Of a stretch of 64,000 nt of DNA, positions 19,881-42,147 are shown piece after piece; position 1 is the first letter of the stretch; the number at the start of each line of letters is the position of its first letter. The notes under the pieces are model-generated. The model searched no databases and was not told where the DNA came from. It saw nothing but the letters and a program-made list of their open reading frames with translations. Source of the stretch: Paraescarpia echinospica (taxonomy: Eukaryota > Annelida > Polychaeta > Sabellida > Siboglinidae); assembly GCA_020002185.1 (NCBI GenBank), contig CM034539.1, forward strand, positions 32,259,551-32,323,550. The letters are read 5' to 3'. The translations under genes were made by a program, and so were the position numbers.

Positions 19881-20017
19881 CTGTGCATTATGTGCCAACT
19901 GTTCATCTGTTGCCTGATGTCGTTTAATATGCTTTAATAAAGTTCGCATTTCTTATTTCAAATTATTCAACGCATTTTGCAGATTAAATTTATGTTTGTT
20001 TCACCACAATTTCTCAT

Positions 20018-20100
20018 TGGGGCAAGACGCCCCATGGTGGCCGGTTGCCCCACACTAAAGGGCGTCTTGCCCCACGTATGGGGCAAGAGGCCTCCTTTGG
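20018..20100. repeat. Subterminal GGGGCAAGACGCCCC palindromes, right side
   Basis: Right-hand counterpart of the cluster at 18365-18460. Confidence 0.7.
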
Positions 20101-20284
20101 ATTTTTTTTAAATTGACGATCTTAACAGTTAGTGCCGTCATATGACAGAATACTTTTGGTGAAACATAGAATAGGTACCCCGCTATCGTGTACAAGCACA
20201 AAAACATCAACATTTTCACTGTATGCTTAAATATGCCCATTTTTTTCTTAAGGGGGCTACATGTCCCACCCTACCCTACTCACG

Positions 20285-20830
20285 TTACTCAAGTTCATCC
20301 ATCTGTACAACTGGTAAGTTGTGATGAATGAAAAAATCAAATATATGTAAAGAAGGCAAAACTTAAATAAATGATTAATGATAACATGAATCATACTTGC
20401 TAACTGAACAGGGAGAAATCACGAAATATGTGCGTTCAGTGGTGTATCGACGAAGAAAGAAGCACCCCTTGCTAATGCAAAAATGGCGGAGTCGGGAAAA
20501 TCGAAATCACTCAATCCGACAAACAATATAATACGCCTGAATATACTGATTAAAAGGACACATTTCTATAAAAATTATACTGTGAAGGCTTCGACATGAT
20601 GTGAATTGAAAACCACACCGAGGTTTGTAAGTATGCATGACGCATTTTTGCGGCATCAAACAGAGTATGACTTGCCCGTACCTGATACATGCGAGACGAA
20701 ACATTTAGGTCAAACAAACTGGAATTTGTACTATTATATGCTACTATATCACACAGGGTTTCAAATTCAAACATCGTTTGGCATACAATTTTTGTCTTTC
20801 GTGCAACTGGTATAGCCAAACGGGACGACA
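20285..20830 (+). repeat. Dispersed repeat R1, partial diverged copy
   Basis: It shares GAGAAATCACGAAAT, GGTGTATCGACGAAGAA, CGACATGATGTGAA and TTTTTGCGGCATCAAACA with 21970-22560 and, reversed, with 37560-38230 and 48540-49210. The pogo element sits directly to its left. No coding capacity recognised. Confidence 0.65.
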
Positions 20831-20834
20831 AAGG

Positions 20835-21018
20835 AGAACTTTCTTATATCTAATCTATACTGCTCCTTTGCTAATGTAACTTCATGCCCTCTAGTCCACC
20901 TATCTTTCTTAACTGAGAAAAAGATATTTCCATCAATATTTTCATAACCATTCAGTATTTAAAACACTTCTATCTGATCTCCTCTCAATCTCCTGGTCTC
21001 TAGTGCTGTTAAACCACA
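20835..21018 (-). mobile_element. CR1-like LINE, 3' RT fragment
   Basis: It matches the end of the CR1 ORF2 found at 42400-42560 (AACTGAGAAAAAGAT, TATCTGATCTCCTCTCAATC, TCCTGGTCTCTAGTG). It is only a ~180-bp piece. Confidence 0.7.
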
Positions 21019-21019
21019 G

Positions 21020-21375
21020 TCTGTAAGTTATATTCCCAATAAATGTTATTGGCGTCACGCGTTGAGCAACAGTTTCTCTGATGAATACAAGACATATGGC
21101 GTGGTTGAGTTACACCAACAATTACACCAAAGCAAGCTGTCTGCTGTAAACGATGTGACCTTGTGCAATTCATGCGAGTAATATATGAGCATGTTTTGGA
21201 AACGTTTGCCAAGTATTCAAATCCAAAGTCGCATTGTCGTCATTGCAAGGCCGTTGATTAATGTTAGTGCTGCACCTGCCAACATCTTGTAACTGTGTCT
21301 CAAGTGAACTATGTCCTCGGTAAAAACCCCTGAAAAACCCAACAGAAATACCCCATAACACAATAAACAAAATTA
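21020..21375 (-). repeat. Dispersed repeat R2
   Basis: Reverse-oriented copy of the sequence at 34848-35225 and 46194-46560 (GAAACTGTTGCTCAACG, TTGGCAAACGTTTCCAAAA, TTTTTACCGAGGACAT). Not assigned to a known element. Confidence 0.7.
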
Positions 21376-21464
21376 GAAACTACAGAAACATCTACTCTAT
21401 AACTTGAAGAAAATGGCGAATGTTTGATTATTGTATAAGTATTTATCAATAGGTATGTTTAAAT

Positions 21465-22740
21465 AAAAATCGAATTAATCAAGTAACATCATTTTTGACC
21501 TTCTAAATAAGTGTTGCAAAACTTTACATTTAATATATAATATAACTGATAAGTATGTTGAGCGATTGTGTCGTACGGTCAGCCGAGAGGGCCGCGATGC
21601 TATCGCCGTTTCGACTGGTAGGCAATTAAAGTTCACACTAGCATTAATTAGCTTGTGTCTCTCAGAAGAGAAACAAAATCTTATTGTGCCACATATATGG
21701 TGTCTATTCCATGTGGCATAATATATCCAATACAGGGAACAAATGCATAATCTGTCGTCAACTAACATTATTATATATGTAAACTATATTATTGGCATGA
21801 TTAGTTTTTTTAAACAAATATCAAGGTTATCTTATTCCCTTGTTATCAAGCAATACCGTAGTAACATAATTATATTATGTGGTGCCTAATAATCTGATTA
21901 GAGTGCCAAACTCTTAGTTCAGTTACTAATGTTTCGATGCTTAGGCAATTTCGTTTATTCCACATTGCTCCTGTTCACTCATCTGTAGAACTGTTTAAAT
22001 TGTGACGAATGAAACAAAACCCAAATGATTGTAAAGAAGGCAAAACGTAAATAAATTATCAATGATAACATGAATCATATTTGCTAGCTGAACACGGAGA
22101 AATCACGAAATCTGTGCTTTCATTGGTGTATCGACGAAGAATGAGGACACCCCTTGAGAATGCAAAAATGGCGGAGAAAGCACGCAGTTCGACAAACCAT
22201 ATACTACGTCTGGATATACTGATTAAAGCGACACGTGTCTGTAAAATTATAATGTGTATGCTCCGACATGGTGTGAACTGAAAACGGCACCGAGGTTTGT
22301 GCGCATGCATGATGCATTTTTGCGGCATCAAACAAAATATGACTTGCCCGTACCAGATGTGTGCAAGACGAAATATTTACGCCAAACTTCGCTTGAATTT
22401 GTACTTTTATATGCTACTGTATCACACAGGGTTTCAAATTAAAACACCATTTGGCATAAAATTCTTCGTCTCGCGTGCAACTGGTACAACCAAGCGAGAC
22501 AATAAAGGAAGTTCAGACAGTCACTGGAGAGTCTTAGCGACCCACTCAAAGTGGCTTGGTGACCCAATTTTGGATGTCGACTAAGGTGTCAACAACAGCT
22601 GGTATAAAAGGGTATCTGGCTGTACGCATGCAGTAGTGTCTGAATATGAACAATTTGTCTTCGTTCAGTAGATGCAGCGTGGCTGAAGTCGAGGTTGTAA
22701 TATAATGAACATGCCAGTCAGAGAGTAGAGTGTTAAGTCA
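21465..22740 (+). repeat. Dispersed repeat R1, long copy
   Basis: About 1.25 kb, repeated in reverse at 38690-37495 and 49670-48474. It includes CATTAATTAGCTTGTGTCTC, the GCGGCATCAAACAAA segment and a GTGGCTGAAGTCGAGG end. No ORF longer than about 95 codons and no motif recognised, so it is possibly a non-autonomous element. Confidence 0.7.
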
Positions 22741-22769
22741 CTTCAGCTGTCTTTGAAGTTTGGTCGAAT

Positions 22770-23042
22770 AGTGAGTGAGAGATTGAGTGAGTGAGTGAGT
22801 GAATGAGTGAATGAGTGAGTGAGTGAGTGAGTGAGTGGGTGAGTGAGTGAGTGAGTGAGTGAGTGAGTGAGTGAGTGAGTGAGTGAGTGAGTGAGTGAGT
22901 GAGTGAGTGAGTGAGTGAGTGAGTGAGTGAGTGAGTGAGTGAGTGAGTGAGTGAGTGAGTGAGTGAGTGAGTGAGTGAGTGAGTGAGTGAGTGAGTGAGT
23001 GAGTGAGTGAGTGAGTGAGTGAGTGAGTGAGTGAGTGAGTGC
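22770..23042. repeat. (GAGT)n microsatellite
   Basis: About 68 nearly perfect tetramers just beyond the 3' end of the secreted-protein gene. The paralogous 3' flank at 59270-59425 has a short degenerate version. Confidence 0.95.
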
Positions 23043-23238
23043 CTTATATTTCCTACGATGTATGTTTTGAATAATCCCACCAATGGGTGACTAAGAGTGG
23101 CCCCTTGGACCTATCCGTTTTTGAGGTCCTTAATACACGAGAAACCACTGACAGGAAACAGTGTGCTCAGGTCTACCGCTACGCACAGCTAGCTTTTCAA
23201 CCATATCAACACAACATAGTCTGAAATCATTAGTTATA

Positions 23239-23244
23239 TTTATT
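23239..23244 (-). terminator. Polyadenylation signal of the vWD-C8-TIL gene
   Basis: AATAAA on the minus strand about 220 bases beyond the stop codon at 23465. The paralogue has the same signal at 59621-59616. Confidence 0.55.
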
Positions 23245-23464
23245 ATTGTTGCACTTTGAAGTTTTCGGTACAGACATACGTCGAGTCGGCGACATTCATG
23301 TTAGCTTGGTACCAACAGTAAACAGTTACTGTCGTATGATTCTAAGAAGTACATATTCGTTAAGTTCACGTCCAATGTGTCGTCAGACCACAAAAAAAAC
23401 GGACAATCTAGGATAATGAGGAACGTCTTCGACCTTCTTCAAGCGCTTGCACGATACCGCCTCA

Positions 23465-33857
<10,393 letters not shown>

Positions 33858-33859
33858 AC

Positions 33860-34845
33860 TTCTATCTCAGCGCCGTTAGTAACTGAAAGTAACTTGACAT
33901 TTGAAGTGACACGATATTAATTCTGTAGTGTACGCTTTGTGCCAACAGAGAAATGTATTCTGTTAATGAAATACCTTTTAGGCAGGAGCTGTTTGAGGTT
34001 TGATGGTAACAGGGACAGACACCGGAGTTCCGGAAATGCAATATTAGAAAATATCGGTTCACTGTTGTAGTCGATAGGGCAAATACTCGTTTGTGATACC
34101 CATGTAACTAACATTTTAAACGAAATATTTAACTCGTCAGTAAATGTTGTTGACTAAACAGAACGTAAACTACAAACTAATTCCACGCAAACTACGGCTG
34201 ATCACATATCGGGATTTACCGTACGTTAAATGCATTCGTAGGAAGAAAATAATATCTGCGTATCGGAAGGCAAGAATACAATGTTACGTTCTCTTAAATA
34301 TATAGTTTTTAGGTAAATGTAAAATATTGCTTAACTATATGCAAAGTTGCCGGCTAAATTAATAATTGATCATAGTACCACACTAATGGATCATCGATCA
34401 AACAATCCCACTTGTTCACACTAATTATAATTGTGTGAATTTTGATAATTATTTCTAACTGTACTCCGTCCACCCAAACGCGCCCGCGCACACACAAGTG
34501 ATAATTTGCTGATGCAAAGTCACCGAATTTGTGAAAACATCGATATACTTACAGTTCGCAGTCTATATCAGCACGGTTGATCTCGGTAGTGCGTAGTGTA
34601 CAAATCCATGCACGGATCCTCGTATTTATTTGCTAAACCAGCAGCGCATTTGCATATGCGAATTACGTACGCAAAATAAAAAAGACGCAGTATGGGATTT
34701 AACAGACTCTTTATACCCAATTTTATTTTAGTGTTTGCCATAAAGTAATATATAATTAATAAATTATAGTAGCTGGCCAACGAACCAGGTTTCTTTTTAA
34801 AGTCGGGCGAAAAGGTGTGTCTATAAACGATGTAATATAAATGCT
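33860..34845. other. 5' flank of the vWD-C8-TIL gene, nothing else recognised
   Basis: AT-rich. It should hold the promoter and 5' leader. A CAG at 33870-33868 and a CTAAC at about 33880 on the minus strand could mark a leader intron, but no confident TATA box was picked. Confidence 0.3.
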
Positions 34846-34847
34846 TA

Positions 34848-35225
34848 TTTATTGTCTTATGGGGGATTTCTGCTGGGTTTTTCAGGGATTTTTACCGAGG
34901 ACATAATTCACTTGAGACGCAATTACAAGATGTTGGCAGGTGCAGCATTAACATTAATCAATTGCAATGGCGACAATGCGTCTTTGGATTTGAATACTTG
35001 GCAAACGTTTCCAAAACGTGCTCATATATCACTTGCATGAATTGCATGAATCACATCGTTTACAGCAGACAGCTTGCTTTGATGTCATTGTTGATGTAAC
35101 TGAAACACGCTATATGTTTTGTATTCATCAGAGAAACTGTTGCTCAACGTTTGACGCCAATAAATGTATTAGGGATATAACTTACAGACTGCATGCTACA
35201 AAGTTGTACATTATGCACTAGAAGA
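34848..35225 (+). repeat. Dispersed repeat R2
   Basis: Plus-strand copy of the 21020-21375 repeat; a related copy lies at 46194-46560. Confidence 0.7.
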
Positions 35226-35332
35226 ATTTGTGTTCACACTTATTGCTATTGTATCAACGTACCACGTTAATACGTCGTTTTGTAATACCAGTCATTGGTT
35301 GTGTAATGAAGTAGCTGATTTTCTAGATATAA

Positions 35333-35385
<53 letters not shown>

Positions 35386-35819
35386 GTATAGACACATTTT
35401 CGTCAATAACGCTCACTGAACAGAGCTTAAACAACGTTATGTGTATTTGTAAAATTAAGACAAGATGGAAGGCGACTCTCTTGAGGAAATATAAAGAAGT
35501 ATTTTTTGTGCACAATGCCTTCATTGTTGGAATTGATTGTGTTAAGGGTGTCGATACTGGAATTTTCATTATCCAGCCACTTTTTACAGATAACGTACCA
35601 CAGTAACATCGAGAGCCATGCCTCAATGATTATTTTCCATTAATTATAAATTCTTTAGCTGTTTTTCTTATAGAAGATGTACATGTATAACCATGGCCAC
35701 GGTTCACGGAACTGAATAAAAATGGATATTATTTTAAAAAGAAGGATAATCCTCTTTACTAAAGTAGCAGATTTGGAACCATATTGTATCTTGTATTGTT
35801 TCACGAATGCAATTTCATT
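35226..35819. repeat. R2 flank, duplicated with divergence at 46560-47104
   Basis: It contains (TA)n at 35336-35372 and TGTATTTGTAAAATTAAGAC. The counterpart right of the N gap differs at many positions, unlike the sequence further right. Confidence 0.6.
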
Positions 35820-36222
<403 letters not shown>

Positions 36223-37090
36223 TCTTTCATCGTTTTCCTCAAGATGAAGTCGATAACAACATCAAAGAGGAAAGGGGACAGGATACAACCTTGACGTACA
36301 CCTGTCTCTATATCGAACATGTCTGTGTAGCCATCGTTGGTCTTGATGCAGCAGTTGGTGTTTCGGTATAGCGATTTGAAAATGTCTATATATCTGCTTG
36401 GTATGCCGTATAGCTTCAGGATTTGCTATAGCGAATCTCTGTGGACACTGTCGAAAGCCTTCTTAAAGTCAACGAAATTGACTAAAAGAGGTATCTGGAA
36501 CTCTCTGCTATGTTCGATGATGTTTCGCAATGTGAAGATCTGCTCACAGCATGACCTTCCTCTTCGAAAACCAGCTAGTTCCTCCCGGAGGTGTTGGTCA
36601 ACTGCTGTCTTCAGCCGGTTTAGGATCACACTGTAGAACACTTTTCCAGGTACTGACATCAATGTTATTCCTCGCCAGTTATTGTAATCGCTCAGGCACC
36701 CTTTCTTTGGTAACGTCACGATCACTCCTCGTCTTCAATCATCAGGAACTTCCTCCTCAGACCAGATCAGATTGAACAAGTAGGTTAACTCGTCTATAAC
36801 CCCGTCCTTGCTATGTTTCAATAGTTCTGCCGATACTTCATCAAGGGCCGCTGCCTTGTTGTTCTTGAGGCTATCGGTGGCTTTGGAAACTTCTGCCCTG
36901 GTGATGTAATTGGTGATGACATCAAGCTCTGTTGTGTTTGGTTCCTGTTCGAAGTTGAAGAGTGTGGTTGGTGTTGGTTGATTTAGTACTTCCCGGAAGT
37001 GTTCAATCCACCTCGAGGCTTGTTCCTCGTTTGTTAGAAACACTCTGCCATCTTTGTCTTTTACTGGTATGTTGGAATTGCTTTTCGCGG
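36223..37090 (-). pseudogene. LINE reverse-transcriptase fragment, copy 1
   Basis: Minus-strand frame with KNNKAAALDEVSAELLKHSK, VIVTLPKKGCLSDYNNWRGI, ELAGFRRGRSCCEQIFTLRN, FVDFKKAFDSVHRDSL and TGVRQGCILSPFLFDVVIDF. In-frame stops at 36737-36735 and 36428-36426. It is cut off by the (TG)n run before the catalytic YADD or FADD. Confidence 0.8.
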
Positions 37091-37094
37091 TAGT

Positions 37095-37125
37095 TAGCTC
37101 TATCTATCTAGTTCTATCAACTTGG

Positions 37126-37162
<37 letters not shown>

Positions 37163-37494
37163 TATAACAAGATATAGGTTAAATAATTCAACCAATCTGG
37201 TTGGTAGATATGTATAATACAGTATATTATAGGAAACGATTGACTTATAATCTTAGAAGGGAAATATGCACATCAACCATCTGTGACACTGACAGCACTA
37301 TCTGCGAGTGTCTGACTCATTTTGTCGCTAGTTGATGTCGTATGCTGCTTCATTGTGACTAGGCGTTTTGTTTATTGCTAAACATCATGCATTCACCAAA
37401 TGTCGTCGCTGATATACCCTGTGTCTAAAACTGCGTCTGTGCCAAAAACGGCAGCAGAAGTGCATTAATCTTAGATAAAGGTTATTGTGTGCTA
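37095..37494. other. (TA)n and unassigned sequence
   Basis: (TA)n at 37129-37160. The remainder is not recognised; the same stretch is at 48070-48473. Confidence 0.4.
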
Positions 37495-38690
37495 TTCCAC
37501 CAAACTTCAAAGACAGCTTAAATGACTTAACACTCCGCTCTCTGACTGGCGTGACCATTATATTACCACCTCGACTTCAGCCACGCTGCATCTACTGAGC
37601 GAAGATACCCTTTTATACAAGCTGTTGTTGACACCTTAGTCGCCATCCAAAATTTGGTCACCAAGCCACTTTGAGTGGGTCGCCAAGAGTCTCCAGTGAC
37701 TGTCCGAACAGCCTTTATTGTCCCGCTTGGCTGCACCAGTTGCACGGGAGACGAATATTTTATGCCAAATGGTGTTTTAATTTGAAACCCTGTTTGATAT
37801 AGTAGCATAGAACGGTAAACATTCAATAGATGTTTGGCATAAATGTTTCGCCTCGCACGCAACTGGTACGGGCAAGTCATATTCTGTTTGATGCCACAAA
37901 AATGCGTCATGCATGCACACAAACATTGGTGCCGTTTTCAAGTCACATCATGTCGGAGCATTGACAGTATAGATTTACAGACACGTGTCGCTTTAATCCA
38001 TTTATGTCCAGTAATGTAATTTATTGTTTGTTGAATTGCGTGCTTTCTCCGCCATTTTTGCATTCCCAAGGGTGTCCTCTTTCTTCGTCGATACACCAAT
38101 GAAAGCACAGATTTCGTGATCTCTCCGTATTCAGCTAGCAAATGTGATTCATGTTATCATTGATCATTTATTTCAGTTTTGCCTTCTTTATAATTATTTG
38201 ATTTTTCATTCGTCACAACTTAAACAGTTCTACAGATGAGTGAACAGGAGCAATGTGGAATAAACGAAATTGCCTAAGCATCGAAACAGTAGTAACTGAA
38301 CTAAGCGTTTGGCACTCTAACCAAATAATTACGCACCACATAATACAGTTTACATATATGATAGAGATAACTAGCACTGTTATTCCACGACAGGTTATGC
38401 ATTTGTTCCCTGTATTGGATAAATTAAGCACATGGAATAGACACCAGATATGTGGCACAATAAGTTTGTGTTTCTCTTCTGAGAGACACATGCTAATTAA
38501 TGCTAGTGTGAACTTTAATTGCTTACCAGTCGCAACGGCAATATCATCGCGGCCCTCTCCGCTGACAGTACGGCATAATCACTCAACATACTTATCAATT
38601 ATACTATATATTAAATGTAAACGTTTGCAACACTTATCTAAAAGGTCAAAATGATGTTACTTGAATTATTATATTTTTAATTAAACGTAT
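37495..38690 (-). repeat. Dispersed repeat R1, copy in left duplicate
   Basis: Reverse copy of 21465-22740 (CGACTTCAGCCACGCTGCAT, TTTGATGCCACAAAAATGCG, CTTCGTCGATACACCAATG). Confidence 0.7.
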
Positions 38691-38779
38691 CGATTGATAA
38701 ATACCTATACAATAATTATACATTCGTCATTTTCTTCAAGTTATTAAAGTAGAAGTAGAAGTTTATTTTGTGTTAAATG

Positions 38780-39577
38780 GATAAATAATAGGTTGACAGA
38801 CCTTGACTTTGCCGATGATATTGCACTGCTCAGCCACACGCCGGAGATCCTACAAGAGATGACCAATACTTTAAACGAAAATGGAGAGATGGTCGGATTA
38901 CGAATGAGCTATGGGAAGACAAAAACATTGCCAGTTGGTGAGGGATCTGACCCCCACATTGTGATCGGTCAGGAAGAGTTGCAATGCGTCGAGAACACTT
39001 ACCTCGGAAGCTACATCGCGACGCGGAAGTAGATGTACGAGCGAGGATAGGCAAGGCATTAGCAGTGTTCCAAAGACTACGTGCAATATGGTCCAGTAAC
39101 ACCATCAGAAAGGACATAAAACTACGTCTTTACATGTCAATCGTAATACCAACAGCGATATATGCCTGTGAAACGTGGAAGAATACGGCGAGGATATCAA
39201 CAAAACTAGACATATTTCACCGACGATGTCTCCGGTTCATATTGGGCATATCGTGGAGAGAACACATCACAAATGAAGAAGTGATGAGGAGGGCAGGTCT
39301 GGATAGCCTGCACTACATAGTTAAGTCTCGACGACGAAGACTAGCGGGACATATCCTACGCCTACCAAGAGAGAGAACAGCACATGTAGCAATGGAGTGG
39401 GTGCCTGAAGGTGGAAACAGAAGGAGAGGAAGGCCGACTAAGACCTGGTGCAAGACGTTTAAAGAAGATCTGGCAGAAATGGAAATCACCTGGAATGACG
39501 CCAAAGAAATTGCGAAAGACCGTAGTAGATGGAGAAAGCTCGTCGCCCGATGTCCCGAAAGGAACAGGAGGAACTAA
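38780..39577 (+). pseudogene. LINE 3' fragment (RT palm to C-terminus), copy 1
   Basis: Plus strand, starting at LTDLDFADDIALLSHTPE (catalytic FADD). After a frameshift near 39028 it continues with ARIGKALAVFQRLRAIW, LYMSIVIPTAIYACETWK, LRFILGISWREHITNEEV and GNRRRGRPTKTW to a stop at 39577. The 5' part is missing. Confidence 0.8.
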
Positions 39578-39599
39578 GTATAAGTAAGATAGAACTAGC

Positions 39600-41260
39600 A
39601 GCAGGGCGACTTCAGCTAATAATTTAAATACTTGGCAAACGTTTCCAAAACATACATCACCTGTATAAATTGCCTTGATCACGCACAGACACATACATGG
39701 AACAAAGAAAATGTTCCAGATGGCTAATGCATCTCCTACTTGCCAAACTGACGTCACAGCCATAGCGTACGTTGATTAGACGGTGGCGCTGACAAAACAG
39801 TGACGTTGACACAATAACAACAAAAGAGAGTCACAAGAACTAAGAGGGTGAACAGCACTATAAAGAATGACTCGAGGAAAGGGGCCGGGATGCAGTGAAT
39901 CTCATATGGAGATATAGGCAGTATTTGTTACGTTTATCAATATCGTAATAGTTTCAGTCATTAAAAATAATTAGTCTTACAAAGGTGTACATTAAATGCA
40001 AATACTCATGTCACATTGTTCAACAGATTAAGTACTTATGGAACGAAGACAGCATAAAAACACAGCTTTGATCAAACTATGGAAGGGCTCATTGACGTAT
40101 CTGTCACGTGATGACAAACAATGTATTACGGTGCGGTGACGTCATCGCTGCGATTGAGAACAAACAGAAGCAGAAGACGACGACATATATGGTAGGTCTG
40201 AGTTTATAAAGATAAATTTAGTTCTATTTGGAGGAGAGGCGTGGAGGCGGGTGATGGAGAAGTCATTGAAACAAAAATCGGTGTCAAAAAAAGGAACACG
40301 AAACTCATCGAGAATCAGAATCGAGGGCAACCACCTGACAGCAGGAACAAAAATGTCAATATGGACGCTAGCAACTACCCCCTGCTTCGAACCGCTAGGC
40401 CCTAAGCACTTCCATTGAAATTCGACTTAAATACAATATAAAACGACCCAGTGGCGTATTTAAGGCAACCAGTGGATTGTGTTGTTGTTTATTTGAACTG
40501 TTTAGCCGGCTATAACGCCATTACATTTTAGCATTGAAAAATTATGGGTGCATAACTATCTTCCCCCTCATTACACCGTGTATTTCAGTGAGCCTAGATA
40601 CGCCCCTTAAACGACACTCTCAGTTTCGTTCAATAATCGATTTTATATAAAAACATGGCTTCCCATCCCTCCAATTTTCCATGCAATGCGATGTTATCAA
40701 ATATTGACTTCGACTGATTATTTTGTTGAACATAGTGATGGTATTAGGAAGAAAAATCAGGAAACATGACGATTCCTGGAAGAAACAAAATGTAATTAAG
40801 CAAGTTGTCATTCGCTTGCTCGTCAAATTTTATGATCGTTGGATGAAGTTCGTGAAAGGCTTCAGTGGTAGATGTTAGTAAAACTTTGTTGGTGGAGTGT
40901 TGTCTCGGTGGCAATCACATCACAAGCAGCTAGTCCCAGGGACGGATCCAGGGAGGGTAGTCTAATTCAAGTCTCCAATTGCATCCACATAGAGGTTGAC
41001 CAAAAAAAAACCTCCACTGGCGGCCGAACCAAATTCATACTGGGTACTGTTAAAGATTTTCGCCGGAGCTTCATCACCACTGCGCTGTCGCTACTCGGGA
41101 AGACGAGGGATGCTCTCGTTAAAGATTTTTCGCGGCGTAAGTTATGTAAGATTTCCTCTTTAACACATCCATTGTTAAATTAGTGTTAAATAGTTCTAGG
41201 CTCATTTTTTTAATGATACTCCAACTGTAAAACATACACGCATTTCTGTTTCGAAACAAC
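39600..41260. other. No recognisable gene
   Basis: A short resemblance to R2 at 39610-39660 (ACTTGGCAAACGTTTCCAAA). The rest is unassigned; the same sequence recurs at 50579-52239. Confidence 0.4.
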
Positions 41261-41389
41261 AGTGAATAAATGATTAGCCAACGATATAGAAATTACTCAT
41301 TATACGTCACAGACGCAACTGTATTTATTAGCCAACGATGTAGAAATCTCTCGCTATACGTGACAGACGCAACTGTATCCAAAACATAC

Positions 41390-41510
41390 CTTCTTCACAA
41401 GACACTGGACAAATGGGCCTCTCTTGTTTTTATGGGTTCTGCAGTACTTGAGACTGTTGAATTTCCTCTTATTCTTTGTAGTGCAAGTTAGTTTCACCTT
41501 ATCAACGGTT
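41390..41510 (-). pseudogene. Orphan C8 exon relic, copy 1
   Basis: A 121-base exon equivalent to exon 8 of the complete gene, with acceptor and donor (GTATGT) kept and the frame open: TVDKVKLTCTTKNKRKFNSL, KNKRGPFVQCLVKK. The CG of YCG is changed to CR. No partner exons lie nearby in order, so it is a remnant of a lost paralogue. Confidence 0.7.
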
Positions 41511-41639
41511 CTAAAACATCATATCGATGATTTTATGATCAGATGGATTATTCGAAAATGAATCCCGTAATTGTGTATTGTGTGTGTTTCTGTGTATGTG
41601 TTTGTGTGCGTGTGTGTGTGTGTGCGCGCGCATGCTTAT

Positions 41640-42147
41640 GTCACGTGCAGAAGAAGAAATAAAGAAACAAAGAAAGAATACAAAAGTAATAAACCAATCA
41701 GAACTGAAATCAAGAACGCTATCAAGTAACTGAAGAATGGAAAAGCAGCAGGGCCGGATGAAATACCAGCAGAGGCAATAAAGGCAGATGTTAACACACC
41801 CATGGAAATACTGCACAGCCTCTTCGAGAAAGTCTGGGAAGAAAAAATAGTTCCAGAGGAATGGAGAAAGGCATTCGTAGTCAAACTCCCCAAGAAAGGA
41901 GATATTAGAGAAGTCAAGAACTATAGAGAAATAATGTTAGTATCAGTTCCGAGAAAAGTGCTGAACAGAGTGATATTAGAGAGCTTCTAACAGGATAGAT
42001 CTTACACAGATCATATAGCTACTATGCGCATCATATTAGAACAATCGTTGGAACTCACCACTGTATGTAAATTTCATTGACTATGAGAAAGCATTTGACA
42101 GTGTCGACAGACAGACACTCTGGAATCTGATTAGACATTATGGCATT
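41640..42147 (+). pseudogene. Older LINE, 5' part before CR1 insertion, copy 1
   Basis: Plus strand: NGKAAGPDEIPAEAIKAD, FEKVWEEKIVPEEWRKAFVV, LPKKGDIREVKNYREIML, then after stops the DYEKAFDSVDRQTL-like region. It ends at the RT sequence for RHYGI, where CR1 begins. It continues at 44283. Confidence 0.75.

Larger units (their letters stand above)
18010..20280 (+). mobile_element. pogo-type DNA transposon, internally deleted
   Basis: Inverted ends: AGTAGGGTAGGGTGG at 18010 and its complement ending at 20280, followed on both sides by a run of C or G (GCCCCC). Subterminal palindromic GGGGCAAGACGCCCC motifs occur several times at both ends. The interior holds a pogo transposase lacking its catalytic domain. 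No clear TA target duplication is preserved. Element length is about 2.27 kb. Confidence 0.75.

Noticed and set aside
22733..23083. 116-codon frame of LTHS repeats
   Set aside because: Translation of the (GAGT)n microsatellite.
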